From Aureobasidium sp. EXF-3400 (taxonomy: Eukaryota; Ascomycota; Dothideomycetes; Dothideales; Saccotheciaceae): a DNA stretch of 64,000 nt. Of the stretch, positions 21,501 through 30,919 are shown piece by piece (the first letter of the stretch is position 1; the number at the start of each line of letters is the position of its first letter). The notes under the pieces are model-generated. The model worked only from the letters and a program-made list of their open reading frames with translations. It was not told the DNA's origin and ran no database searches. The position numbers were made by a program, and so were the translations under genes. The DNA lies in contig SWBL01000100.1 of the NCBI GenBank assembly GCA_024195585.1, positions 85,112-149,111 of the forward strand, read 5' to 3'.

Positions 21501-22660
21501 TTATTCCTCCTTGTAGGAGTCTGCAAACTTCATCATGGCAGGATAATCCCATTCAATAAGCTTTTTGTCATGCTCAGAGAGAGCCGAGTTGACCGCACGT
21601 AATAAGATTGAGTCCCAGTTCGTAGTCCACCATCGGAAATTAGGCGCGCCCAGGACTACAGAGTAATGGGAAAGCACGAGCAGAGAATCCACTTCATGGT
21701 TCTGCACTCGCAACCAGAACGCATCACTGACCATAGTAGGCCAACGACCTATGTTTGAGACTCCATCTGAAGATGTCGCAAGCTCTTTGTGTATGAAGTC
21801 GAAAGCTGGTCAGTGGCGAGAATATCCGCTGGATCCTTTAGACGCGCTCGCAGAATCTGAAATTGATGGTCGACTTCAGGTTTCATCTTGATTGGGTGTC
21901 CAGCGAAAGTGGCCTTGATCCATTGAGCCAACGCCGTGCCAGCAAGCGATTCCGGATTCAAGAACCACACGGTTTTGCAGCCTCGCATGAGACTGAACAG
22001 ATCAAGAATGCCATCAAAATCTGGCGGGGTGTCACATGCGTGTGGGAACGCAAAAGCTAGGATGGCTAACATCATGCTGAAGATCATAAGAACATGATGG
22101 CTGTCAGATGGACGAGGTTGTTCGAGCATATTTCGGAACAACCTTGTACCGGCGTTTTGGTGAGCCAATGCCCTAGTTGCATATAGTTGACGTTCGTTTG
22201 GTCGTGTCCGGGCAAGATCCATTGAAGCCAAGGCAAGAATACCATGCATTAGTAGGGGATTCGACTGAGCCTCACGAGGAACCATCCGTTGCCAGATCTC
22301 TCGTGAGCCTTGGCCAGCAAACAGTTCGAGAGAAGTCGCTATCGTGTAATGATGCATCAGGGACAGATCGAGCATATCAAAGGTCGAGGGATGTTCATAG
22401 ACTAGAGTTGACGACGAGGACCCAGCTGGACTGAGACTCGCACTTTGCGCTGGGCTTGTGGGCACTTTGAGCTGATCATAGGTACACACTACGCTTGCTC
22501 TCTGACAATTGGCGCATATCGGACGACCTTCATCACACTTCACGGATTGCTTATCAGCAACCAAATCTCACGTTACACAAGACCAGCTTACTTTGATGTG
22601 TCTCTTCTTGCAATGGAGGCAGCCGCTACGCGATTTCCTGTGGAACCGGCGGGAAGACAT
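21501..22660 (-). CDS. Zn2Cys6 transcription factor (UPC2-like fungal type), probable frameshift near 3' end
   Basis: Exon 1 is 22592-22660 and exon 2 starts at 22537 (54-b intron). The splice falls inside the zinc cluster and restores Cys14, 17, 24, 31, 34 and 41 in the canonical C-x2-C-x6-C-x6-C-x2-C-x6-C spacing. It is preceded by basic residues (RRFHRKSRSG). The regulatory domain follows (MLDLSLMHHYTIATS, MHGILALASMDLA), as in the fungal sterol-regulator-like group. In exon 2 the frame runs to a stop near 21749. The remaining conserved part (FDFIHKELATSSDG, then GRWPTMVSDAFW and VLSHYSVVLGAPN) lies in another frame, 21501 to about 21805. No plausible intron (good donor, at least 45 b, right phase) joins them, so a one-base shift near 21806 is the simplest reading. 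It is either a young pseudogene or a sequence error. The target genes are unknown. Confidence 0.7.
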
Positions 22661-23296
22661 CGGGCCCTCGCGTAGGGTTGAAATATTTTGCGGCTTTTGG
22701 GGACAAACGCCAAAGTCGATGCTCACGGGCTATTTCTTTTGCTCAGGTGTGAGAGAACACGTCGATACGGTATGCGCATCATCGGGCAAACCCAACTCTC
22801 CGGGGCCCTACTCGGGGATAACCCGTTACCAAGAGCCGCGCATCCCATTTGAGCCAAATTTGTCGCACTGTTCCAGGGTTTGGCTGTCATCCGTGCATCA
22901 AAGGAACGCGCGCCGCGCCTCCTGAGCTAAGCGACAGCTTCCTCACGGCAGTTTTGTGGCTATTTGACATGTCCCAATGTGCGAATCCCATGCGGATCGT
23001 CATCTTGGCTCCGGTTGTACGAGGAACGCACTACGAGGACCGTTCGTAGCTCGTTTGCAGCGCGCTATCTTCAACGAAACGGCAAAGGATGGGCAGGCGC
23101 GAGATGAATGTCGCAATTAATATCATGGTCCTTTTGGGCCAGCACATCGCTTATATCACAACCCTCTGACCCCCACCGTGTATTTGTTTTCCGTTTTCGA
23201 GTCTTCGTCCTGCAGCTGAACTGACTCTGTCCAACCTTCATTTTCAGCCTAGTCGTCATAATATAACGACGGTGCATCGTCGTCGCGACTCTGAAC
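22661..23296. promoter_or_regulatory. Divergent promoter region, Zn2Cys6 factor / Rta1-like gene
   Basis: About 640 b between divergent start codons, with several CGG/CCG triplets (for example 22790-22812). Such triplets are the half-sites Zn2Cys6 proteins commonly bind, which could allow autoregulation. That is inference only. No gene is seen. Confidence 0.4.
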
Positions 23297-24305
23297 ATGG
23301 CACGCGGCTATTGTACACAAGTCACACCAGAATGTCCCGTGTCAGCAACCACCTATGGATATCGGCCTAACCTAGGAGGAGACATCTTCTTCTGTGTCGT
23401 GTTTGGAATTCTCTTTTTCGCTCAGCTTTTCCTTGGAATTAAAGCTCGTCTGAAGGGGTTCACCTTCGCTGTCAGTATTGGATGTTTTGGAGAATGTGTC
23501 GGCTACATTGGCCGACTGATCATGCACAACAACCCATGGAGTCAAACGGGTTTCAAGATTCAGATTGTCTGTCTGATTCTGTCACCATCCTTCCTCGCCG
23601 CTGGAATCTACCTCACGATTAAGCATCTGGTCATCCACTTCGGCCCTCAGTACTCTAGGCTGAAGCCCAACCTCTACACCTGGATTTTCATCTCTGCCGA
23701 TGCAGCTAGTATTCTTGTCCAAGCTGCTGGAGGTGGCATTGCCGCTGGCGAGCAGGAAGATTTGATCAAAATCGGAAACTCGATCATGGTTGCTGGTATT
23801 TGCGTCCAGGTTGCTACCATGGCTCTCTGTGGTGTCGTTGCTGCAGACTTCTTCTTCCGCCGCTGGAGATCCCGCGAGGCGCAAAACAACCTTGACGATC
23901 CGATGACCCGCTCGACTCCTGGCTTCAAATTCTACGTCGGCGCCTCGACTCTTGCCTTCATCACCGTCTTCATTCGTTCCGTCTATCGTATCCCTGAGAT
24001 GGTCGGTGGCTGGGGTAACCCCTTGATGCAGAACGAGAAAGAGTTCTTGATTCTCGACGGAATGTAAGTTGTCATTGCTCATACGAATACGAAGAAACAT
24101 GTTTGCTGACACCACGACTAGGATGGTCTGCATCGCCGCCATTGCCCTGACAGTCGCCCACCCTGGAGTCTTCTTCCCCCAGATTAAGGAACACAAGGCC
24201 CCTAAGGAGGAAAAGAAGAGCAAGAAAGAGAAGAGGGCCGAGAAGAAGGCTGAGAAGGATGAGAAAGCTGGATTAGAACTGTCGAGCAGTGGTGACAGTG
24301 TATAA
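23297..24305 (+). CDS. Rta1-like membrane protein (lipid-translocating exporter family)
   Basis: Exons 23297-24063 and 24122-24305 (58-b intron), 316 aa. Seven hydrophobic segments are spaced as in the RTA1 family. Family-like blocks include YRPNLGGDIFFCVVFG after a short N-tail, GCFGECVGYIGRL, LSPSFLAAGIYLTIKHLV, ADAASILVQAAGGG, and FIRSVYRIPEMVGGWG. The hydrophilic C-tail is extremely Lys/Glu-rich. Known members (Rta1, Rsb1) protect yeast against 7-aminocholesterol or export sphingoid bases at the plasma membrane. The ligand here is unknown. The last helix (CIAAIALTVAHPGVFF) is reached only through the splice. The gene converges on the next one, with 176 b between the stop codons. Confidence 0.88.
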
Positions 24306-24481
24306 AGAGATGGTTTACGATTATTCTTTTCCTATACCCCCTGATGCGTATCGTCTTGTTAGTAATGAACATAGCCTCTGAGTCTGCGATACTACAAAAA
24401 TACAACTTTTCGCAGGAGATCATTCCCCCTTTCAGTCCTAATAAACAACACCCCGAACCTTGAACCATGAACAACAGAAAC

Positions 24482-25621
24482 TCAGTAAGGCCAAAGCAAG
24501 CATCCACACCAATCCCATGCAACATCTCCAAGCAAGCCGAACAACCGTCCGAGCTGCTGCTTGAACCAGAGAATTGCAATGACAAGCCAGAGAAGAGGAT
24601 AGAGTCGCTTGTCAAAAGTCGATCCACGTGGCGCGTAGTCAGGGGCCTCGTGTTCTGCCAACAAGTCGACATCAATGACATCCGACGGATTGACTCCGGT
24701 GATACAGGCACGACAGTATGGTTTGCCGCTGCGGTCAGTCTGGCCAACAACTCTCACATGCTGGAGTTGCTGGGGGATATGTAGAGTGAACGGGAGAGTG
24801 TATGTGTCAGCCGAGGGTAGGAGGATGTACATGAGTGGCAGAGCTTTTGGGTTCTCAGTGGCTTGGGCATTGGCGTAGTCGTTGAGGTATCTTGCCAATT
24901 TTTGGGCACTGCTGAAGAGACGTACTTTCTTGAGGATATGATCATTGCCCTCGTCCATGAAGTCTCCACTCCATTTTCCAGTACCATAAGCGAAGAAGCT
25001 TGGATGCCAATCATTGGATGGATGGAAAACAACATATTGAGCTTCGTTGGGTTTGGCCTCGACAGGATACTCGTCAGGATGCATGCACTGTTGCATATGT
25101 TGCAGTGCAATGAAGTTGTACACTGCTTCAGCAAGCAGACGCTGATGATTGAGTACTCCTTGGCTTGTGATCTCGGAGCTGACGGTTTGCAGGCTGGCAG
25201 ATGCCTTCTGTACACGCTTGTCCAGGTTTCTCATGATGCGTATCATGGATGCAGCCAGAGTAACCATCAACGCCATGAACAACAAGATACACATGGATAC
25301 CGCAAAGGCATTAGGAACTGTCCATGTGGCCAGTGTGATATTGTCGACCATCTGATGCACGGCCGTGAGAACATCCTGGAAGTGGTTGACATTGAGTTGT
25401 GTCAACTTTCCTGCTGCGACATTGCTTGTACGCTGAACCGCTCTGAGGGCCTGATGAGAGAGATCGATATCGACCAGGCTGAGCCTCTGCGTGGTAGCTT
25501 CCATCAGACGCTGAAACGACTTGCATGCCTCATGAAGAGAATCAGGACCAAGAGCATCCAGTTGCTGCTTGACGGTGACGAAAAAGTCGTCTGCTTTCCA
25601 GCCCAGCATGGATTGACCCAT
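24482..25621 (-). CDS. Uncharacterised membrane protein, tandem paralogue A
   Basis: Single exon, 379 aa, no family I recognise. It is paralogous to the next gene upstream (25941-26792). Shared blocks in the same order are KADDFFVTVKQQLD at the N-terminus, NFIALQH, VVFHPSNDWHPSFF, MYILLPSADTYTL and QTDRSGKPYCRACITG. A membrane helix lies near residues 100-130 (FAVSMCILLFMALMVTLAA) and a hydrophobic segment near the C-terminus (LLWLVIAILWF). The part between the helices would form one soluble domain of about 200 residues, with the conserved HPSNDWH and SGKxxCR. Copy A has about 45 extra residues between the N-terminal block and the first helix. No signal peptide is predicted by eye. Function is unknown. 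The conserved His/Asp/Trp and Cys/Arg positions make a ligand-binding or enzymatic domain possible, but I cannot name one. Confidence 0.75.
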   Translation of the reverse strand: MGQSMLGWKADDFFVTVKQQLDALGPDSLHEACKSFQRLMEATTQRLSLVDIDLSHQALRAVQRTSNVAAGKLTQLNVNHFQDVLTAVHQMVDNITLATWTVPNAFAVSMCILLFMALMVTLAASMIRIMRNLDKRVQKASASLQTVSSEITSQGVLNHQRLLAEAVYNFIALQHMQQCMHPDEYPVEAKPNEAQYVVFHPSNDWHPSFFAYGTGKWSGDFMDEGNDHILKKVRLFSSAQKLARYLNDYANAQATENPKALPLMYILLPSADTYTLPFTLHIPQQLQHVRVVGQTDRSGKPYCRACITGVNPSDVIDVDLLAEHEAPDYAPRGSTFDKRLYPLLWLVIAILWFKQQLGRLFGLLGDVAWDWCGCLLWPY

Positions 25622-25940
25622 GGTGAAAGACGATCAGATTGATGTTCGGCGGATGGGCAGACTGATAGATGCTCCTGTTGGCAGGTCTGCGGATGGGTTG
25701 GACGATTATATGCAGCGGCTTCTTGTGAGATATGAGACAATGCAGCGACGAGCAAGTGAGACAGCGTCAAACGTAAACATAGAGCTGTCAAATGTTTGCG
25801 TATATGCTTTTCATTGCACAAGCGATGTCTCTACATATATGTCAACTGAATCTTGTTCAAACAAAGCTGATTCATGCTATTGGTATATACAAGACCCCAA
25901 TCAAACGATGAGAAACCGTTCTCAGATGAGATCACCCCAA
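25622..25940. other. Spacer between tandem paralogues, no gene
   Basis: 319 b holding the promoter of copy A and the 3' end of copy B. It is somewhat AT-rich. No element or residual coding similarity to the paralogues was noticed. Confidence 0.5.
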
Positions 25941-26792
25941 TCATTGCTCTAGATACTCCGAGGTAGCGATTGACGCCATGAGCACTACTACCAAGCCAAA
26001 TAAGGGCCAGACGAATGCCCAGTACGGTCTCGGTTTCTTTGGCAGGGAATCAACATCTTTCAGGTCCACTCCAAGCGGCATGCCTCTGATGTGACTGCGA
26101 CAAAGTGCTTTGCCACTATAGTCTCTTTGACCTCGGAGTTTGAGAGGCAAAAGAGCTGCATCAGAGCGGAGATCAATAGTTAAGTCGTAGCGATGGGCGG
26201 AAGGAAGCAAGATGTAGATGACAGCACTGAACTCGGGATCTTGGCGAAGGGTGCGTAGATGCTCGACAAGTGCTGGAAGATCGTCATACACGCCTCCGAA
26301 TCCTTTGACTGCAACGTCCTCAGCATGAAATGAGGCATGCCAGTCATTTCCAGGATGATAGACAAAGTAGACAGCATCCTGCGGGTCCTTCAAGTGTTCT
26401 TTCTCGTGTAACACATGTTGATATCCGATGAAGCGATGAACCGCACCAGCAAATTGAGTCTGGTAATGAATATTTTTCTGGACCTCAGTCACGTCGCTGA
26501 GGTTCTTCAAGCTCTTGCGAACATGGTGAATGAATCGTCCCAACCTCCTGATCAGCAAAGCCCCAACCACGATAGCCAGCACAATGTAGATCTGAGTGAA
26601 AAGGAGGGTCGCCTTGGCATTGTAGATCAGATGAGCAAGGTCCTGTCCTTTGAGGTCTCCGGACAAGTCAACAAGAGTTGTAGCGGCTTGTTGGAAGGCG
26701 TCGAGGCTGCTATCCAGTCGGCCAGGCTTGATACCGTCCAGATGTTGCTTGACAGCGACAAAGAAGTCGTCTGCTTTCCTGCCAAGAATCAT
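25941..26792 (-). CDS. Uncharacterised membrane protein, tandem paralogue B
   Basis: Single exon, 283 aa, same strand as its paralogue and 319 b upstream of it. Conserved blocks: KADDFFVAVKQHLD, RFIGYQH, VYFVYHPGNDWHASF, IYILLPSAHRYDL and QRDYSGKALCRSHIRG. Hydrophobic helices lie near residues 62-85 (LFTQIYIVLAIVVGALLI) and at the C-terminus (FVWPLFGLVVVLMASIA). The first 45 b around the KADDFF block are nearly identical in DNA to copy A, with differences mostly at third positions, while the bodies are far more diverged. The first block may therefore be under stronger constraint or recently converted. No known domain is recognised. A regular start is at 26792; an in-frame upstream extension lacks an ATG nearby. 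Confidence 0.75.
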   Translation of the reverse strand: MILGRKADDFFVAVKQHLDGIKPGRLDSSLDAFQQAATTLVDLSGDLKGQDLAHLIYNAKATLLFTQIYIVLAIVVGALLIRRLGRFIHHVRKSLKNLSDVTEVQKNIHYQTQFAGAVHRFIGYQHVLHEKEHLKDPQDAVYFVYHPGNDWHASFHAEDVAVKGFGGVYDDLPALVEHLRTLRQDPEFSAVIYILLPSAHRYDLTIDLRSDAALLPLKLRGQRDYSGKALCRSHIRGMPLGVDLKDVDSLPKKPRPYWAFVWPLFGLVVVLMASIATSEYLEQ

Positions 26793-27293
26793 TGTCCCAG
26801 AGATTGACCCACCAGGGCTAGCGACCAGGTCAAGTCGTGCGTTGTTGCTGGGATCTGAATGGAAGACGGCAGTGTCTCCAGTTGAGAACTCCGGGTTCGT
26901 GTAAGGTTCGCGGAGCGTCCACGCAAATTTCTATCGTACGTAGCTATTTTCAGCGCCGACGACGTTCTCAACACGCTGGGCACTAAAAGCTTATAGGTGG
27001 CGCTATACATGCTAGAGTTGAACTATCTCCACTTTGGGGGCTAGAGAGTGGGGCGCATGTGCATGGATGTGGCTGGCAAAGCCTGGAACAGCGGCCTTGG
27101 CAGGTACGGTGACGTTCGTTTCCCCTGGTCGACCGTGCCTGCCTGCCTTCACCGACTGCCCTACGGTTCAAGACATATAATTCTGCTCAATCCTTCCGTC
27201 TGGAAACATTGAACTTCATCCTTCTCACACACAACTTTACGAAGACATCAGCTCATCTCATCTATCACATTACAGAACAACAATCATATCACA
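26793..27293. promoter_or_regulatory. Divergent promoter region, paralogue B / secreted protein
   Basis: 500 b between divergent genes. A TATA-like string (CATATAATT, near 27174) lies about 120 b before the secreted-protein start and is the best TATA candidate in the window. The leader after it is rich in CT and CA. No other gene is seen. Confidence 0.5.
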
Positions 27294-27959
27294 ATGTACA
27301 CCTCAATCAAGACTCTGGCCGCCGCCATTGTTCTGCCCCTGGTGGCAGCCCTCCCTCTCACCCAGCGCGAGGAGGCCGCCGTTTTCGACAGCAGCAAGCC
27401 TTTCGCCCTCCACACCGAAGTCGTCAATGGTACTTCGGCATTCAACAACTTGACTCTGACCTCCTTCCACACCGGTGCTGCTCAATCTACCGTCATAGGA
27501 ACCAAGAACAGCAGCATGGCCATTGGATGGGGTAAGTCTGACCGACGCCCTTTCGACATCGTACACATATATTAACAACATCATTTAGTCCTCTCGAACT
27601 CAGTTCTCCAGCAGCCCATCTCAGTCAATGGAGCTCCTGGCTACGCTTTCAACCTCAGCCTCTTTGAACAAGCGCCCGTCTACTCTGATGCTCCTTCTGG
27701 CTACGACTACATTTCCCTGGGTGTCGATGGTGTACCTACCACCGGCTTCTACTTCCAAGACTCCACTCTTGCCTGGTCTGGCTCAAACTCCACGGCTCCT
27801 GATTCTTTCGACGGCTGCTTCGCTCTCTGCCATGTGAACGGCACAGCCCCATACTTCAGCCTCGGTCGTGAATACCAGCTGTTGTGGAAGACCAACAACG
27901 CTTCCAGCACCTCCTCCATCTGTGCCGATGTCAAGCTGATTGGAACCAACATCAACTAG
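27294..27959 (+). CDS. Small secreted protein, uncharacterised
   Basis: Exons 27294-27531 and 27589-27959 (57-b intron), 202 aa. A signal peptide is clear: basic start, then LAAAIVLPLVAALPL, with cleavage probably before the LTQRE region; QRE may be a Kex2-like processing point. The mature part has several N-glycosylation sequons (NGT, NLT, NSS, NLS, NST, NGT, NAS). It has three cysteines, two of them in GCFALCHVNG and one in SICADVK near the C-terminus. The pattern of beta-type segments (YDYISLGVDG, TGFYFQDSTLAWSG) fits a small extracellular beta-sandwich. The family resembles hypothetical secreted proteins common in plant-associated and saprobic ascomycetes, but I cannot name one. No catalytic motif is visible. 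Confidence 0.75.
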
Positions 27960-28796
27960 ACGATTTGTTTTCGAGGCAGAAAGAAGAAACGTTATGATAG
28001 ACGACTGCAAAGTCAAGCATATTTGGACCCGACGCACAAAGCATTGAGCCCTAGTGGTGGAAACATACTCATGACAAAAACGGAGTTACGACATGACCCC
28101 TCCGTCTTACGAACATTCCTAGATAAAGTTTAATGATAACGACCCTTATTACCATCCATTGTCACTGCAACGTAGTTGTGCAAGGTGATGAACTTACTGC
28201 AGTCGTCGATTAGGTCAAGACAGGCAGTATCTAATAGATGGGTGTACTATATGCTTCCAAGAATGAGCTTCTGGACACTTGCTCAACCTACCATTTGGAT
28301 CAATTCTTCGAATCCGATTACAAGGACTTTATCATGAACATGGCATGTCGTGAGTTCTGCTATCAATTTTTAATTCATGCGGAGCCTCAAAAGCTTGCCT
28401 GTTATCATGACTGTGCCGCATCACGAGGAGGCCCGTAACATGCAGCGATCTGCAAGCTCCGGCGGCTACAATGTTCTGCCAACAATACTTTACATCGGAC
28501 AGGAGGTTGGTTCTTAGGACGGTGACCCTCGGCCAGTACGACAACTCCGCCACTAACTTCGAATTCTGAGATTTGCAACTTTGTAAATTAGCTAATTCAG
28601 AGCTTTGCGAATTCGATTTCTGGACTTCTGGATTTCATACTTCCCGATAAGCGCCATACAGATTCGAAAGCATGACTTTGTTTATGTTTTGTTGCACGGA
28701 GCTTGATGTGTATGCCTTCTTCCTTCCACCTCGTCACCCTCCACCTCGCTGTCGCCAGTACCTTTTCCTACCCTTTGATTGCCCTGCTTTCTGACC
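27960..28796. other. Intergenic, no supported gene; short palindromes
   Basis: A perfect 12-b palindrome (AATTAGCTAATT, 28586-28597) is flanked by inverted TCGAATTC/GAATTCGA octamers (about 28558-28565 and 28609-28616). This is a small AT-rich dyad that may be a factor site or chance. The 100 b before the next gene are pyrimidine-rich. No gene or RNA is recognisable. Confidence 0.45.
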
Positions 28797-29546
28797 ATGT
28801 CATATGAAATGTTTGATCCTATCAGCGACACCAAGAACAAAGCCTCTCGTTCCTATCGTCCTCCTGGCACTGTCACAGTTCTGGATCTGGAAAGACCTAC
28901 CATTGGGCAAGAATGGTGGTCCATTACCAACAACCGCTGGAGTGAGCTTCGCGCCGAGGCTGCTGGTGAAAACAAGACCAAAGCCCAAACTGCTAGCACA
29001 ACCCTTCGCAAGTACTACGATGCCAATGCTATCATGATCTCCGACATTGGCAAGCCGGCCCCTGCTGGTTGCTGCAAGAGTTGTTGGGACAGAAAGAAGA
29101 ACAAGCCGAAGAGGGTTTGTCGTGTGTTCGCTGTGCATGAGGATGGCCAGAGCCTTGCTTGTGCCTTCTGCAGGCTTAAGGGCAAGCCGGGCTGCAATGC
29201 CAATGTTATTCCCGAGGAAGAAGTAGTAAGTTGTTCCGCATAACTGCTCAGAGAAGATTGCTTATCTTCTGATCAGGACTCTCAAGAGGTCGGCGCTGCT
29301 TTCGAAGAGCGTGTTGCAACCATCGAAGGCCAATTCTATGACCTTGACCATACCGTCACTGGTCTCTACCGGGCGCTTGAATATGAGCGTACGCAGATTA
29401 CCGACTTACAGGCGCGCAATCATGAGCTACAAGCACGCAACGATGAACTAGAGAAGCGTTTGCTCGCTCTGGAGACTGCTGCCACTGCTTTTGCTGGCAT
29501 TGCTGCTGGCACCACTACTTTCCTCTCTCCTGCTTCCAGTTCTTAG
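28797..29546 (+). CDS. Uncharacterised protein with six-Cys cluster and leucine-zipper-like coiled coil
   Basis: Exons 28797-29225 and 29277-29546 (51-b intron, phase 0), 232 aa. Cysteines 93, 96, 108, 122, 125 and 133 follow C-x2-C-x11-C-x13-C-x2-C-x7-C (Cys92 is extra). That is the layout of a Zn2Cys6 cluster with longer loops. The segment between is basic (WDRKKNKPKRV). From about 150 to 210 the chain is a strong coiled coil with leucine heptads and the repeat ELQARN. It ends in an Ala/Thr/Ser-rich tail. The combination suggests zinc binding plus dimerisation, possibly a DNA- or RNA-binding regulator, but spacing differs from the GAL4 class and I do not recognise the family. ATG 28797 has the better context (GACCATGTC). 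An ATG six codons upstream is the alternative. Confidence 0.7.
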
Positions 29547-29935
29547 TGGATCTGTTAAATGGATTTCATTCTTCTGTTAGCTACTCTGCTTTGATGTATG
29601 TGACTCGTATATTCTTCACAAAAGTATGTGGTTGAAAGTGGAAGAGAATGGAGTATGAAGTCAACTCGGGTTGCTTTCTCCCGAACTGAATCGCGATTGC
29701 CCCGCCAGCCCTGAGCAACCCCACCATCAATCCATCGAAGCTTCCTAAGGTTCATGTCAATAGACAAATTAGGCTGAATACCAAGGTCGACTATCTCCCT
29801 GTGCTATGCGTATCATCATGCCTCTGCTCCGTCTCTCCTGTGGCTCTCAAAGCACTCAAACCCTTCTCAACACTTGAGATCATCTCACCTAGCCGCAGAT
29901 ACCTGAGCAAACACATAAATCAATCACCACACAAG
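29547..29935. other. Intergenic, promoter of the SDR gene
   Basis: 390 b with no gene. The last 120 b are CA/CT-rich and lead into an ATG with context CAAGATGTC. Confidence 0.5.
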
Positions 29936-30919
29936 ATGTCGATGACTCTCGAAGAAGCCCTGACCCCTCGCCAGCCCAAGCCCGTTCCCTCAGGCCCAGA
30001 CAATGTCCTAGAGCAATTCAACCTCAAAGACCGCGTTGTCGTCGTCACAGGCGCAGCTGAAGGCATTGGCGGTGCTGTCGTAGACTCAATGGCCGAAGCT
30101 GGCGCCAACGTAGCACTCTGGTACCGATCCAATGACAAGGCCATCACAAAAGCCGAAGAGCTGGCGAAGAAGCATGGGAACAAGTTCAAGGCATACCAGA
30201 TTGAGATCTCAGACCCGGACAAGGTGAAAGAGTTGGTTGCCAAGGTCGTCGAGGACTTTGGAAGACTGGACGTCATGGTTGCAAATGCCGGTATGGCTAT
30301 TTCCAAGCCCATCTTGGAGACCACAGTGGAAGAGTATAAGAAGCAGTTTGCCGTCAATGGTGAGTGGAAGCTGTTCATTACAGTCGAACAATACTAACGC
30401 GACGACAGTTGATGGTGTATTCTACTGTGCCAAATATGCTGGAGAACAGTTCAAGAAGCAGGGCAAAGGCAACCTGATCATCACGTCGAGTATCTCAGCA
30501 CATATCGTCAACGTTCCTGTTGACCAACCTGTGAGTCTACACGGCCTGTACAGTGCCGTGCTCTTCCTCTCTAACACAAGTCCCTAGGTCTACAACTCCA
30601 CAAAGGCAGCCATCACTCACCTGGGCAAATCGCTAGCCAGAGAGTGGCGCGATTTTGCTCGTGTAAACATTGTCTCTCCTGGCTTCTTCAATACCAAGAT
30701 GGGAGCTGGAGAAAGTGTCATCAACGAGGCATATCGCATGACTCCCATGGGCAGACAGGTGTGTATCTTCTAGATTGTTGAAGCGAGAAGTTGACTGACA
30801 TGATTCATCAGGGCGATGTTCGCGAGATTAAGGCGCTTTACCTATACCTTGCCAGTGACGCCAGCAGTTACCAAACCGGTAGTGACACCGTGATTGATGG
30901 AGGCTACATCTTGCCTTGA
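29936..30919 (+). CDS. NADP-dependent mannitol dehydrogenase / sorbose reductase-like SDR
   Basis: Four exons: 29936-30359, 30409-30530, 30588-30758 and 30812-30919, making 274 aa, all phases closing. SDR signatures: VVVTGAAEGIGG (NADP-binding), the dinucleotide-specific segment ALWYRSNDKA, VANAG, catalytic Ser in ITSSISAHIVN, and Tyr/Lys in VYNSTKAA, reached through a splice. It ends with VSPGFFNTKMG and DTVIDGGYILP. The N-terminal extension and the GANVALWYRS segment are typical of fungal NADP-dependent mannitol dehydrogenase, Sou1-type L-sorbose reductase and L-xylulose reductase. These interconvert fructose/mannitol or related ketose/polyol pairs in the cytosol. Which polyol is used here is not decidable from sequence. 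The start codon 29936 gives the family's usual N-terminus (MSMTLEEALTPRQ). Confidence 0.87.

Noticed and set aside
24863..25642. 259-codon plus-strand frame opposite paralogue A
   Set aside because: It lies entirely over the minus-strand gene whose blocks are conserved in a paralogue, so the minus strand is the real one.
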